From Telluria antibiotica (GTDB taxonomy: Bacteria > Pseudomonadota > Gammaproteobacteria > Burkholderiales > Burkholderiaceae_D), in contig NZ_JAAQOM010000005.1 of NCBI RefSeq assembly GCF_011682055.1, positions 248,001-312,000 of the forward strand: a stretch of 64,000 nucleotides of DNA. Reading direction: 5' to 3'. Under the pieces are notes generated by a model. It did not search any database, was not told the origin of the DNA, and saw nothing but the letters and a program-made list of their open reading frames with translations. Below, in pieces: positions 1 to 9,109 of the stretch. Position 1 is the first letter of the stretch, and every line of letters starts with the position of its first letter. A program made the position numbers and the translations under genes.

Positions 1-170
1 ATGCGCATCTGCGCGTGCATGAGCTTGCCGTTGGGGCCGGGCATGCGGCTCGTCTCGACGGCGCCGAAGGCCTTCGTGTAGAACGTCAGCGCCTCGGCCG
101 CGCGGCTGCAGATGAGGTGCGGGGTGAGCGTGTGGAAGCCTTCGGGGATGGGACGCACTTGCTGGGTCAT
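1..170 (-). CDS. VOC family protein, N-terminal part (runs off the left edge)
   Basis: Only the first 56 codons are visible; the rest lies beyond position 1. The start at 170 follows a good ribosome binding site (AGGAG, 6 bases upstream). The visible peptide (MTQQVRPIPEGFHTLTPHLI, then a segment with FYTKAFGA, then PGPNGKLMHAQ) matches the opening beta-alpha-beta unit of PhnB/glyoxalase-like VOC proteins, which bind a metal in a paired-module fold. The substrate cannot be told from this fragment; many PhnB-like proteins are of unknown function. It diverges from htpG across a 250-bp gap. Confidence 0.75.
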   Translation of the reverse strand, partial: MTQQVRPIPEGFHTLTPHLICSRAAEALTFYTKAFGAVETSRMPGPNGKLMHAQMR

Positions 171-348
171 GATGATCTCCTGTTCGGTGAATGGATCGGT
201 GCTGCTGTCCTTACGACGATCGGGCTTCCATGGTTTCGACACGCCCGCATAAAAAAATTTCGGCGGATCGACACGTTATGCCGACTCGGTCAAAAAGTCG
301 AGAATCTTAGTATATGCATAAGAAAATGTGGCGAGGAAAAAATTAGCC

Positions 349-376
349 CTTGAAATCCGTGTTGGCATCCCTATAT
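349..376 (+). promoter_or_regulatory. Sigma-32 (heat-shock) promoter of htpG
   Basis: CTTGAAA at 349-355 and CCCTATAT at 369-376 are separated by 13 bases. This fits the RpoH pattern (CTTGAAA, 13-17 bases, CCCCATnT-like). It ends 44 bases before the htpG start. A closely similar pair precedes clpB in this window, which supports the reading. Confidence 0.8.
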
Positions 377-420
377 CGGACCGGTCTGTCCAACCCCTGT
401 TAGTAACGAGGATATAAGAG

Positions 421-2343
421 ATGGCTGTCGCCGAAAAAGAAACCCTTGGGTTCCAAGCAGAAGTCAAACAGCTGCTGCAACTGATGATCCACTCCTTGTA
501 CTCGAACAAGGAGATTTTCCTCCGAGAACTGATTTCCAATGCGTCCGACGCGGCCGACAAGCTGCGCTTCGAGGCCATCAACAACGACAGCCTGTACGGC
601 AACGACCATGAACTGAAGATCAAGGTCCTGTTCGACAAGGCCGCGCGCACCGTCACCATTTCCGACAACGGTATCGGCATGAGCCGCGACGAAGTGATCT
701 CGCACCTGGGCACCATCGCCAAGTCGGGCACGAAGGAATTCTTCAGCAAGCTGTCGGGCGACCAGCAGGCCGACGCCGCGCTGATCGGCCAGTTCGGCGT
801 GGGCTTCTACTCGGCCTTCATCGTGGCCGACCGCGTCACCGTCGAGACCCGCCGCGCGGGCGCCGACGCGGCCGACGGCGTTCGCTGGGAATCGGCGGGC
901 GAGGGCGATTACACGGTCGAGCAGATCGAGAAGACGAACCGCGGCACCGACATCATCCTGCACCTGCGCGAAGGCGAGGACGAGCTGCTGTCGTCGTGGA
1001 AGCTGAAATCCATCATCCGCAAGTACTCCGACCACATCTCGCTGCCGATCGTGATGCACAAGGAAGAGTGGGACGAGGAGAAGAAGGAAACCGTTGTCAA
1101 GGATGAATTCGAGACCGTGAACCAGGCGTCCGCGCTGTGGGCACGCAGCAAGTCCGACATCACGCAGGAACAGTACGAAGAGTTCTACAAGCACGTCTCG
1201 CACGACTTCCAGCCGCCGCTCGCGTACACGCATAACCGCGTCGAGGGCCGCAGCGAATACACGCAGTTGCTGTACGTGCCGGGCCACGCCCCGTTCGACC
1301 TGTGGGACCGCAACAAGCGCGGCGGCATCAAGCTGTACGTGAAGCGCGTCTTCATCATGGACGACGCCGAGCAGCTGATGCCCGTCTACCTGCGCTTCGT
1401 GAAGGGCGTGATCGACTCCAACGACCTGCCGCTGAACGTGTCGCGCGAGATCCTGCAGGAGTCGCGCGACGTGCGCGTGATCCGCGAAGGTTCGACCAAG
1501 CGCGTTCTGGGCATGCTCGAGGAAATGGCCAACAGCGACGAGCAGGAAGGCAAGGACAAGTACGCGACCTTCTGGAAGGAATTCGGCCAGGTGCTGAAGG
1601 AGGGCATCGGCGAGGACACCACCAACAAGGACCGCATCGCCAAGCTGCTGCGCTTCGCGTCGACGCACACGGATTCGTCGGACCAGACGGTGTCCTTCGC
1701 CGACTACATCGGCCGCATGAAGGAAGGCCAGGAAAAGATCTATTACGTCACGGCGGACAATTACACCGCGGCGAAGAATAGCCCGCACCTTGAGATTTTC
1801 CGCAAGAAGGGCGTCGAAGTGCTGCTGCTGACGGACCGCGTCGACGAGTGGATGCTGTCGTTCCTGAACGATTTCGACGGCAAGGAACTGGTGTCCGTCG
1901 CGAAGGGCGGCCTGGACCTGGGCAAGCTCGAGGACGAGGCCGAGAAGAAGGAACACGAGGAGACGGAATCGCAGTACAAGGATCTCGTCGAGAAGATGAA
2001 GGGCGCGCTTGCCGACAAGGCCAAGGACGTGCGCGTGACGTTCCGCCTGACCGATTCGCCGGCCTGCCTCGTGGCGGACGAGCACGAACTGTCCGCGAAC
2101 CTCGTGCGCATGCTGAAGGCGGCCGGCCAGAACGCGCCGGAGTCGAAGCCCATCCTCGAGATCAACCCGAACCACCCGCTCGTCACGCGCCTGAAATACG
2201 AGGACGCGGCGAGCCCGCGCTTCGCCGACTGGTCGCACATCCTGTTCGACCAGGCCATGCTGGCCGAGGGCGGCAGCCTGAGCGATCCGGCCGCGTTCGT
2301 GAAGCGGTTGAACGAGATGCTGCTGGCGACCAGCGCCAAATAA
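421..2343 (+). CDS. htpG: Molecular chaperone HtpG (Hsp90 family)
   Basis: 640 aa, full length for the family. HtpG is the cytosolic ATP-dependent Hsp90 homodimer that helps client proteins late in folding and under heat stress. The N-terminal GHKL ATPase domain (about residues 1-225) carries [26 protein letters not shown] and NRGTDI, the nucleotide-binding boxes. A middle client-binding domain (about 235-500) and a C-terminal dimerisation domain follow. The start follows a GAGGATATAAGAG stretch. It is monocistronic, with a sigma-32 promoter in front and a strong terminator directly behind. A 612-aa open frame antisense to it is a codon-bias shadow. Confidence 0.98.
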   Translation: MAVAEKETLGFQAEVKQLLQLMIHSLYSNKEIFLRELISNASDAADKLRFEAINNDSLYGNDHELKIKVLFDKAARTVTISDNGIGMSRDEVISHLGTIAKSGTKEFFSKLSGDQQADAALIGQFGVGFYSAFIVADRVTVETRRAGADAADGVRWESAGEGDYTVEQIEKTNRGTDIILHLREGEDELLSSWKLKSIIRKYSDHISLPIVMHKEEWDEEKKETVVKDEFETVNQASALWARSKSDITQEQYEEFYKHVSHDFQPPLAYTHNRVEGRSEYTQLLYVPGHAPFDLWDRNKRGGIKLYVKRVFIMDDAEQLMPVYLRFVKGVIDSNDLPLNVSREILQESRDVRVIREGSTKRVLGMLEEMANSDEQEGKDKYATFWKEFGQVLKEGIGEDTTNKDRIAKLLRFASTHTDSSDQTVSFADYIGRMKEGQEKIYYVTADNYTAAKNSPHLEIFRKKGVEVLLLTDRVDEWMLSFLNDFDGKELVSVAKGGLDLGKLEDEAEKKEHEETESQYKDLVEKMKGALADKAKDVRVTFRLTDSPACLVADEHELSANLVRMLKAAGQNAPESKPILEINPNHPLVTRLKYEDAASPRFADWSHILFDQAMLAEGGSLSDPAAFVKRLNEMLLATSAK

Positions 2344-2358
2344 GCGCCGGCGACGTCG

Positions 2359-3444
2359 CTACAGGGAGGCCGGGTTCGCCCGGCCTTTTTTGTCGGCTTT
2401 CGCGTCGTCCTTGGTCTCGCCTGGCGGTTCCTTTGCCCAGCGCTGGCAGGATTCCAGGCTGCGCTCAGGGTTCGGGCCCCACAGCGACGCATCGATCTTC
2501 TTGCCGATCTGTGCCAGCACGGCCACCAGCGTGGGCCGGTCCTTGGCCAGGCACGCCATGTACGCGTAGCGGTTGAGTCGTCCGGGACTGGGGAAGCGGG
2601 CCAGCATGTCTTCGTAGCTCTTTTTCATCGTCGGCCAGTCGGCCAGGCTGTTCTCGAACAGAGCGTGACCGTACTCCCTTTCGGCCGCAAGTGCGTACAG
2701 CCGTCCATACATCCCTGTGCCGTAGTCGGCCTGCGTCTGCTTCGTGACTTCGCGAATGTACTGGTCCAGAATTTTCGCATCGCCTTGCCATTTCGGTAGG
2801 AGCGGAATGAGCATGTCGAAATACAGCATGACGTCGTTTGGATTGCGCTTTAGTCCTTCCTGCTGGATTGTCCTGAGTGTTCCGATATCCCATCCGAGAC
2901 CGTTACCGATGTCCAACAACAGGTCGTGGGCGGAAGAGTCCGCTAAAGCGACGTCGGCATGGTCCTGCAAGTACTTGGCGGCGCGCTGCAGGTACTTGCG
3001 AAAGTCTGCCCAGGCTTCGGGCGGAACGTCCTTGGCGTAGCCGCCGCCGCGATAGGACCAGGCGTGGGCCTCCAGGACCTGAGCATGCAGAATGTGGGCC
3101 AGCGACGACTTCGGGTGCTCGGTCGCCCATTGCAAGGTCAACGCCTCCATCTCGCGCAGGTATGGCTCTCGGTGATCGCCCCGATTCTTAATCACCGCAT
3201 TCAAGCCGAGCCTGAAATACTCGAGCTCGATCCCGCCGTCGGCCTCGATATGTTTGCCGTGCTTGAGATGCTCGTTTTCTTTGTCCAGTGCCGCGAAATC
3301 GCCTTTCGAAAAAGCGTCGATGGTCTCGGTCGTCAGCGCCGCCGTTTCCGCGCGGGCCAAGACCGGCATGGCCGCGCAGACGGCCAGCGCCCAGATCGTC
3401 AGGCGGCGCAGCAGCGGACGACGGGAACGTGGAATCGGCGTCAT
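2359..3444 (-). CDS. Secreted protein of unknown function, TPR/DUF4034-like
   Basis: 361 aa. Residues 1-31 form a signal peptide: an Arg-rich start, a hydrophobic core and an A-R-A cleavage region. The rest is soluble, helical and rich in Trp/Tyr, with repeated amphipathic helices (AWADFRKYLQRAAKYL, MKKSYEDMLARFP). It resembles periplasmic TPR-like or DUF4034 proteins, but no catalytic motif is visible. Its ATG overlaps the stop of the upstream gene by four bases (ATGA), so the two are translationally coupled and probably act together. Its last codons overlap the htpG terminator, and the tail is Lys/Asp-rich. Function not recognised. Confidence 0.75.
   Translation of the reverse strand: MTPIPRSRRPLLRRLTIWALAVCAAMPVLARAETAALTTETIDAFSKGDFAALDKENEHLKHGKHIEADGGIELEYFRLGLNAVIKNRGDHREPYLREMEALTLQWATEHPKSSLAHILHAQVLEAHAWSYRGGGYAKDVPPEAWADFRKYLQRAAKYLQDHADVALADSSAHDLLLDIGNGLGWDIGTLRTIQQEGLKRNPNDVMLYFDMLIPLLPKWQGDAKILDQYIREVTKQTQADYGTGMYGRLYALAAEREYGHALFENSLADWPTMKKSYEDMLARFPSPGRLNRYAYMACLAKDRPTLVAVLAQIGKKIDASLWGPNPERSLESCQRWAKEPPGETKDDAKADKKGRANPASL
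2368..2391 (+). terminator. Intrinsic terminator of htpG, inside the end of the convergent gene
   Basis: Perfect 7-bp stem GGCCGGG-TTCG-CCCGGCC followed by six T, with a stable UUCG tetraloop. It starts 25 bp after the htpG stop codon and lies within the last codons of the convergent gene that ends at 2359. Confidence 0.9.
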
Positions 3445-4640
3445 TGCTTGGTTCCTTTCGACGCCTTGGCGTCTGTATCGTCATCCAGATTCCACACCAT
3501 CTGGAACTTGAACGGTGCATCACCCGACGGCTTGTGGTAGTGGCGGTCTTCTTGCATCGCATACTTGACGATCGCGTCATCGAAGGCGTTTTCGAACGCG
3601 ACCGGCCGCACACCGCGGATGCCCGGCACCTGGATTTTCCGGCCGATGACGGACGCCTGCAGAGGGTTGCCGTCGCGATCCAGTTGCACGCTGACCGTCG
3701 TGACGCCGGTCACGGCGAAAAACTTCGCAACGCTCGGATACGGCGGCGGGCCCGCAACGTCTTTGCCGGTTGCGGCGCCCGACTTGTCGAACGTGCTGCC
3801 GTAGCGGGCGACTGCGGTCAGCATCGTGCCGTACCGGAAGGCATTCAGCACCGCGGCTGGCGCAATACCTTGGCGCAGGCTTTCCCGCACCCACCAATGT
3901 TGTAGGACGCAACGTTCACCGGGCTGCAAAGCGGCGTAGTCGGCGCCCTTGCCCATCACGTCGGACGCCAGCCCGGGTGGCAGCGCCAGCCTGGGATGGT
4001 CGCCCGCGGGTGGGCCGCGCCGGAGCAACGCATATGCCGCCTCCTGGGGCAGCGGATCCGGCCACGGCGCCAGATTCGCGCGCGCCTGTCCCCAATGCGT
4101 CAACAGCTGGCGTTCGCTGGCCAACATCGCCTCGCGCTCCCCGGCCGGCAGCGCCTGGATGCGGAGGATGCGTACCGTGAAATCCGCAGCGAGAGAATCG
4201 GGGATGCCGTAGCACGCATCGGGGCCATTGCGTAGCGCGGTCAGGGTCGCGGTCTCGTAATGGGCGTCGCCAGGTTCGAGCTGCCACAACGCCAGCTCAT
4301 TGAGCAGCCGGGCGAGGAGGGCGCTGGAAGCCTCGCGGAACGACGGCGCCTTGCCGGCGAGCGATTCGAGGGCGGCCTCCTCGCTCAGCCAGACAGGAAG
4401 CAGCTTGTCGAAGCGCGCCACATGCTCTTCGGCGATCTTCTCGGCCGCGGCGCGTAATGCGGGGTCCAGCGGGAGATCCTTGTCGAGCGTGAAGATGCGG
4501 ACGACTTCGTGACGCAGGCCTTGTGTTATCAGCGTCCGCATGTCGTCGGAGAATTCGGGTGCGGTGGCCGCTTGTGCGCACCCAAGGGTGCAAGCCAACG
4601 CCACCGCGAGGAGGGCCTTGCTCGTCGAGGCGAATGACAT
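3441..4640 (-). CDS. Secreted protein with a C-terminal TonB-like domain
   Basis: 399 aa from the ATG at 4640, which gives a clean signal peptide (about residues 1-24, ending CAQA). A GTG at 4673 would add 11 residues; neither start has a strong ribosome binding site. The body is helical. The last ~120 residues look like the TonB C-terminal/energa-transducer-like fold: a GVTTVSVQLDRDGNPLQ strand pair, then FENAFDDAIVKYAMQ and FKFQMVWNL. This suggests a periplasmic protein-protein or peptidoglycan role, not true TonB, because there is no N-terminal anchor with a Pro-rich spacer. It is the first gene of a two-gene unit with the coupled downstream gene. Confidence 0.65.
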   Translation of the reverse strand: MSFASTSKALLAVALACTLGCAQAATAPEFSDDMRTLITQGLRHEVVRIFTLDKDLPLDPALRAAAEKIAEEHVARFDKLLPVWLSEEAALESLAGKAPSFREASSALLARLLNELALWQLEPGDAHYETATLTALRNGPDACYGIPDSLAADFTVRILRIQALPAGEREAMLASERQLLTHWGQARANLAPWPDPLPQEAAYALLRRGPPAGDHPRLALPPGLASDVMGKGADYAALQPGERCVLQHWWVRESLRQGIAPAAVLNAFRYGTMLTAVARYGSTFDKSGAATGKDVAGPPPYPSVAKFFAVTGVTTVSVQLDRDGNPLQASVIGRKIQVPGIRGVRPVAFENAFDDAIVKYAMQEDRHYHKPSGDAPFKFQMVWNLDDDTDAKASKGTKQ

Positions 4641-4808
4641 CGGGAGCGGGCAAATCCTGAAAAAGATGTTCACGTCAGGGAATGTGTGTGTGGATTATCA
4701 GAACTGCACAGGATAGCGCAGCCGTGGCGGCACAAAATACGCACTTTCTCACGGCAAAAATTTGCAACTAACCGACGTAGCGCGCAGGGAAAAACGATAC
4801 CCCGGCAC

Positions 4809-5924
4809 TCAGGCTTTCTGCCCTAGACCGCGCGCCCCCAGCGCAAACGCCGCATCGAACGTGCGCCGCAACCCCCGCTGCAACACCTCCGTCAACGGAT
4901 TCAACGCCAGCGCGACGACCGCAATGGCAACGGCAATGGCGACGATCTGATACGCCGCCCCGCGCTCGACCGCCAACACCGCCTCCCACAAGCCGATCAC
5001 AATGCCATGCGACAGATACAGCGTGAACGTGTGACCCGCCAGGAACCGGATGGGACGCGCAACACGCAGCAGGCTGTCGAACCCGGCCTGGCGCGCGCAC
5101 GCGAAATTCAGCAGCACGAGCAGCATGACGGCGTAATCGGCCAGCACGCGGTCCGCGCTGCCCATGCGGATACCGGCGAACGGCCACAGGCCTTGCGCGA
5201 CGCCGCGCAGGTAAGGCTCCGGATCTTGCCAGCCCCACAGGGCAATGAGGATGACGCTCAGCAGCCAGCCCGCGCGCGCGACGCCGGGGCCGAAGGTCAA
5301 CCGGTTGTGCAGGCGGTACAGCGCGACGCCGGACAGCCACACGGGCAGCAGGAGCCACAGGCGCGGCCCGACGAAGGCCAGCACGACGGCCGTGGCGATC
5401 CAGCGGCGCCGCCCGGAGAGGTAGTGAAAGACGCCGAACAGCACGTAATACCACGCCTCGTAATCGAGCGACCAGTACGGGATCAGCCAGGGCGGACGCT
5501 CGACGAAATGCCAGACGTCGCCCAGGAATGCGAGGTGGAAGGGCACGTACAGCCACGGACGGCGCAGTTCATAACCGTCTTCGACCGGCAGATGCAGCAC
5601 GTCGCGCACGAACGTCGCAAGCACGAACGACAGCGCCAGCACGGGCAACACGACGGAGAACAGGCGCGCCGCCCGCGCCACGGCGTAGCTGCGTGCAGTG
5701 ACGTTCTTGTGTTCCGCGCTGTAGGCGATCACGAAGCCGGACAGCACGAAGAATGCGATCACGGCCTCGCGGCCGAAGTCGGGGATGGCCGCGATCTGCG
5801 CGTCGTCGAAGATGTGGAAAAAGCCGAAGTGCGCCATGACGACGGCCAGCGCCGCGCACCCGCGCGCGCAGTCGAGGTAGAGGGAGAAGCGCGCGTCGAG
5901 CGCACCGGCCCGCGCTGGCGTCAT
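4809..5924 (-). CDS. Acyltransferase 3 family membrane protein
   Basis: 371 aa, about ten membrane segments. The N-terminus has the family pattern: an LDCARGCAALAVVMAHF helix, where the motif RxxAxxxVxxxH carries the catalytic-type His, followed by FFVLSGFVIAY. These OafA/YrhL-like integral membrane enzymes move acetyl or other acyl groups onto sugars of O-antigen, exopolysaccharide or peptidoglycan. The acceptor cannot be predicted here because no glycan cluster is adjacent. It lies 16 bp behind the hydrolase gene on the same strand, so the two are likely cotranscribed. Confidence 0.88.
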   Translation of the reverse strand: MTPARAGALDARFSLYLDCARGCAALAVVMAHFGFFHIFDDAQIAAIPDFGREAVIAFFVLSGFVIAYSAEHKNVTARSYAVARAARLFSVVLPVLALSFVLATFVRDVLHLPVEDGYELRRPWLYVPFHLAFLGDVWHFVERPPWLIPYWSLDYEAWYYVLFGVFHYLSGRRRWIATAVVLAFVGPRLWLLLPVWLSGVALYRLHNRLTFGPGVARAGWLLSVILIALWGWQDPEPYLRGVAQGLWPFAGIRMGSADRVLADYAVMLLVLLNFACARQAGFDSLLRVARPIRFLAGHTFTLYLSHGIVIGLWEAVLAVERGAAYQIVAIAVAIAVVALALNPLTEVLQRGLRRTFDAAFALGARGLGQKA

Positions 5925-5940
5925 GGTGCCGTCCGGAGGG

Positions 5941-6486
5941 TCAGGGGTTCAGGTCGCGGCAGAATTCGTCGAGCATCGCGAAACCCTCCGGCCACGGGCC
6001 ATAGCCGCTGCCGCCGTTGATGTGGCCCGCCGGGCCGATTTCCACGAGCTTGCTGCCCCACGCCTGCGCGAACGCGCGCGCGCGGTCCGGCGCGACGTAT
6101 TCATCGTTGCTGCTGGCGACGACGATCGACGGGAACGGCAGCCGTGCGAGCGGGATCGGCTTGAAGCCGTTCGCGTCGATCGGGTAGGACGGCGCCTCCA
6201 CGTCGCTCGGCGCGACGAGGAAGGCGCCCGCCACTTTCAGCGTCGAGCACGATTGCGCCCACTGCGCCACGAGCATGCACGCGAGGCTGTGCGCGACGAG
6301 GATGGGCCGGCCTTCGCAATGGGCGATGGCGGCATCCAGTTCGGCCACCCACTCGTCGCGATCCGGATTGTTCCAGTCGCGGTGCGGCACCCGCGTCCAG
6401 CACGGGTGCTGTTGCTCCCAGTGGGTCTGCCAGTGTTGCGGTCCCGAGTTCCACAGGCCGGCCAGGGTCAGGATGTCGCACTTCAT
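5941..6486 (-). CDS. RBBP9/YdeN-type alpha/beta hydrolase
   Basis: 181 aa, the usual size for this compact family. The start LTLAGLWNSGPQHWQTHWE is the RBBP9/YdeN signature. The nucleophile elbow reads AHSLAC (Ser near residue 68). A late Asp in SSNDEYV and a His in GPAGHINGGSGYGPWPEG complete the expected Ser-Asp-His triad. These are small cytosolic serine hydrolases; most bacterial members have no known substrate. Its 3' neighbour 16 bp away is the acyltransferase gene. The 48-bp gap to kynA leaves open whether it belongs to the kyn transcript. Confidence 0.88.
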   Translation of the reverse strand: MKCDILTLAGLWNSGPQHWQTHWEQQHPCWTRVPHRDWNNPDRDEWVAELDAAIAHCEGRPILVAHSLACMLVAQWAQSCSTLKVAGAFLVAPSDVEAPSYPIDANGFKPIPLARLPFPSIVVASSNDEYVAPDRARAFAQAWGSKLVEIGPAGHINGGSGYGPWPEGFAMLDEFCRDLNP

Positions 6487-6534
6487 GTTCGCTCCAGTGT
6501 GGTCACGCGGGCATTGTACGATGAAGATGCTGCG

Positions 6535-7374
6535 CTACAGTGCCGTGCGCAACGCGAACAGCTCCGGAAACAGCACGACGTCCAGCATCTTGCGCAGGTA
6601 GCTGACGCCCGCCGTGCCGCCGGTGCCCGTCTTGAAGCCGATGATGCGCTCCACCGTCGACACGTGGCGGAAGCGCCAGAAGCGGAATGCCGTCTCCAGG
6701 TCGACCAGCTTCTCGGCCAGCTCGTACAGCGCCCAGTGGTGCTCGGGATCGCGATAGACCTCCAGCCACGCGGCCATCACGGAATCGTCCTGGACGGTCG
6801 GCCGCGTCGGGTCTGCATCGAGCCGGGCAGGCGCGATGGCGAGGCCGCTGCGCCCGAGCAGGCGCACGGCTTCGTCGTAGATCGACGGCGCGTGCAGCTC
6901 GCGTTCCAGCAGCGCGTGGTGTTCGGGCGACGTCTGGTGCACGGCGAGCATGGCGGCGTTCTTGTTCCCCAGGATGAATTCGAGCTCGCGGTACTGGAAC
7001 GACTGGAAGCCGGACGACGACGCCAGGTACGGACGGATCGCGCTGTATTCCGGCGGCGTCATCGTGGCCAGCACGTCCCACGCGTGCACGAGCTGGTCCA
7101 TGATGCGCGCCACCCGGGCCAGCATCTTGAAGGCGGGCGGCAGGTCGTCGGTGCGGATGTGGGTGCGGACGGCCTGCAGCTCGTGCAGCATCAGCTTGAT
7201 CCACAATTCGCTCGTCTGGTGCTGGATGATGAACAGCATCTCGTTGTGGTTCGGCGACAGCGGGGCCTGCGCGGACAGGATCTTGTCCAGCCCCAGGTAG
7301 TCGCCGTAGCTCATGCTGCGGCTGAAGTCCATCTGCGCGCCGTGCCAGTCGGCGTCCTTCTTGGTCTCGTCCAT
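6535..7374 (-). CDS. kynA: Tryptophan 2,3-dioxygenase
   Basis: 279 aa from the ATG at 7374, which follows GAGGAG six bases upstream; the open frame extends further 5' but without family similarity. The enzyme is a cytosolic haem tetramer that opens the indole ring of L-Trp to N-formylkynurenine, the first step of Trp catabolism. The family core [13 protein letters not shown] and [19 protein letters not shown] is present, including the haem-ligand His region; [19 protein letters not shown] near the C-terminus is also conserved. It starts 8 bp after the kynU stop, so kynU-kynA is an operon. A kynB formamidase gene, often found with these two in Burkholderiales, is not in the window. Confidence 0.97.
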   Translation of the reverse strand: MDETKKDADWHGAQMDFSRSMSYGDYLGLDKILSAQAPLSPNHNEMLFIIQHQTSELWIKLMLHELQAVRTHIRTDDLPPAFKMLARVARIMDQLVHAWDVLATMTPPEYSAIRPYLASSSGFQSFQYRELEFILGNKNAAMLAVHQTSPEHHALLERELHAPSIYDEAVRLLGRSGLAIAPARLDADPTRPTVQDDSVMAAWLEVYRDPEHHWALYELAEKLVDLETAFRFWRFRHVSTVERIIGFKTGTGGTAGVSYLRKMLDVVLFPELFALRTAL

Positions 7375-7382
7375 GGCGCTCC

Positions 7383-8657
7383 TCAAGTGACGGCGCTGCG
7401 GGCGGCGCGGGTGTCGTATGCTTCCCGGTCGAGGATGTCGCGCAGGGTTTCCACCGCGTCCCACACGTCCGCGAAGCTGGTGTACAGCGGCGTGAAGCCG
7501 AAGCGCATGATCTCCGGCTCACGATAGTCCCCGATGACGCCGCGCGCGATCAGCGCCTGCATCACCGCATAGCCGTGCGGATGCGTGAAACTCACCTGGC
7601 TGCCGCGCTGTGCATGCGCGCGCGGCGTGACGAGCCCCAGCGGATGCGCGGCGCAGCGCCGCTCCACCAGCGCGATGAACAGGTCGGTGAGGGCGAGCGA
7701 CTTCGAGCGCAGGGCGGCCATGCTCGTGGCCTCGAACACCTCCAGGCCGCATTCGACGAGCGCCAGCGACACCACCGGCTGCGTGCCGCACAAGGCGCGG
7801 CCGATGCCTTCGGCCGCTTCGAAGCCGTGCGACATCGCGAACGGCGCCGCGTGGCTCCACCAGCCCGTGAGCGGATGGCGGAATGCGGCCTGGTGATGGC
7901 GCGGCACCCAGATGAACGCGGGGGCACCCGGGCCGCCGTTCAGGTATTTATACGTGCAGCCCACGGCGAAGTCGGCGCCGGCCCCGTGCAGGTCGAGCGG
8001 CACGGCGCCGGCGGAATGGGCGAGGTCCCACACGGCCAGCGCGCCGCGCGCGTGCGCGTGGGCGGACAGCGCCGCCATGTCGTGCATGCGCCCCGTCCGG
8101 TAGTTCACGTGCGTGAGCATCAGGACGGCGCAGTTCGCATCGACGGCCCCTTCCAGTTCCTCGGGCGAATCGACGAGGTGGATCCGGTAGCCGCGGTCCA
8201 GCCAGCGCGCAAGGCCGTCCGCCATATAGATATCGGTCGGGAAGTTGCTGCGTTCGGTGACGATGACCTTGCGCGCCGGGTCGCGCTCCGCCTGCAGGGC
8301 CAGCGCCGCGGCCAGTGCCTTGAACAGGTTCAGCGACGTCGTGTCCGTGACGACCACTTCGCCGGCCCCTGCGCCGATGAGGGGCGCGAGGCGATCGCCG
8401 AGCCGGCCGGGCAGGGCGAACCAGCCAGCCGTATTCCAGCTGCGGATCAGTCCTTGCCCCCATTCCTGGGCGACGACGTCGCGCGCGCGCTCGAGCGCCG
8501 CGCGCGGGCGGGCGCCCAGCGAATTGCCGTCCAGGTAGATGACGCCGTCGGGCAGGTCGAAACGGGTGCGCAGCGGCGCCAGCGGGTCGGCGGCATCGAG
8601 CGCGACGCAGGCGGCGCGCGTCGTGGCGCCGGCGATGTCATGGGTCGTGTTGCTCAT
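7383..8657 (-). CDS. kynU: Kynureninase
   Basis: 424 aa from the ATG at 8657. This PLP-dependent aspartate-aminotransferase-fold enzyme cleaves L-kynurenine to anthranilate and alanine. Visible family features are [12 protein letters not shown] near the N-terminus, [10 protein letters not shown] (cofactor Asp and His) and [15 protein letters not shown] with the Schiff-base Lys. The start is preceded by only a weak ribosome binding site, but its ATG overlaps the stop of a 32-codon upstream frame (ATGA), suggesting translational coupling. The longer in-frame extension (to 8828) lacks family similarity and was not used. Confidence 0.96.
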   Translation of the reverse strand: MSNTTHDIAGATTRAACVALDAADPLAPLRTRFDLPDGVIYLDGNSLGARPRAALERARDVVAQEWGQGLIRSWNTAGWFALPGRLGDRLAPLIGAGAGEVVVTDTTSLNLFKALAAALALQAERDPARKVIVTERSNFPTDIYMADGLARWLDRGYRIHLVDSPEELEGAVDANCAVLMLTHVNYRTGRMHDMAALSAHAHARGALAVWDLAHSAGAVPLDLHGAGADFAVGCTYKYLNGGPGAPAFIWVPRHHQAAFRHPLTGWWSHAAPFAMSHGFEAAEGIGRALCGTQPVVSLALVECGLEVFEATSMAALRSKSLALTDLFIALVERRCAAHPLGLVTPRAHAQRGSQVSFTHPHGYAVMQALIARGVIGDYREPEIMRFGFTPLYTSFADVWDAVETLRDILDREAYDTRAARSAVT

Positions 8658-8752
8658 GCGGCCGTCCCATGGGTGAGGGGGGCGGCGCCGGGCGGGACCG
8701 GGGCGGCGGCCGAGATCGTCGGGCTGCCGTGCCGGAGGGTTGGAACGGGCAT
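8654..8752 (-). CDS. Possible 32-aa leader peptide coupled to kynU
   Basis: A short frame, [10 protein letters not shown] onward, starts at 8752 five bases after a strong GGAGGA site and ends with a TGA that overlaps the kynU ATG. It has seven prolines, including a PPG triplet at residues 20-22 that is a known EF-P-dependent stalling motif, and no Trp. The good ribosome binding site here and the poor one at kynU suggest that translating this frame feeds kynU. That it is a regulatory leader is inference. It could be a chance frame in high-GC DNA. Confidence 0.4.
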   Translation of the reverse strand: MPVPTLRHGSPTISAAAPVPPGAAPLTHGTAA

Positions 8753-8884
8753 TGGAGTTCCTCCAGGGTAGGGGTGCGGGAAGTGTAGCAAGAAAATCAT
8801 CGGCGGCGCGACGGGTGAGCGTTGCCATTTTTGCATCGCGCAGGCGCCATCGAAAAATTTTCGAATTTTTTTTCGCTGCAGCCC

Positions 8885-8911
8885 TAAAGTTCCGCGCAAC
8901 CCGTCCGATAA
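8885..8911 (+). promoter_or_regulatory. FliA (sigma-28)-like promoter 1 of the flhD upstream array
   Basis: TAAAGTTC, 11 bases, TCCGATAA. The enterobacterial sigma-28 consensus is TAAAGTTT-N11-GCCGATAA, so spacing is exact and 14 of 16 box positions match. An A/T-rich tract lies just upstream. It points towards flhD, about 480 bp away. Confidence 0.7.
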
Positions 8912-8961
8912 CCCAGTTAGATGACCGGGATTGGGTCTTGGAAAAATTTTTGCAGGAGCCC

Positions 8962-8988
8962 TAAAGTTTCGCAAAAGCCGTCCGATAA
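8962..8988 (+). promoter_or_regulatory. FliA (sigma-28)-like promoter 2 of the flhD upstream array
   Basis: TAAAGTTT, 11 bases, TCCGATAA: 15 of 16 consensus positions with exact spacing, the best copy. It lies 77 bp after copy 1, again preceded by an A/T tract and the same CCC just before TAAAG. Confidence 0.75.
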
Positions 8989-9036
8989 CCCTCTTAGATG
9001 TCCGGAACTGGATCGGAAAAAAGTTTGTCGAAACCC

Positions 9037-9063
9037 TAAAGTTCGGCAAAAACCATCCGATAA
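9037..9063 (+). promoter_or_regulatory. FliA (sigma-28)-like promoter 3 of the flhD upstream array
   Basis: TAAAGTTC, 11 bases, TCCGATAA: same quality as copy 1 and 75 bp after copy 2, with the same flanking A/T tract and CCC. Confidence 0.7.
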
Positions 9064-9109
9064 CGGCTTTGCAGGGATGCTTAAGGACAAAAATTTTTTT
9101 GAGGAACCC

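Noticed and set aside
400-2238. 612-aa frame antisense to htpG
   Set aside because: It lies wholly within a certain gene and has the Arg/Val/His-rich composition typical of antisense high-GC shadows.
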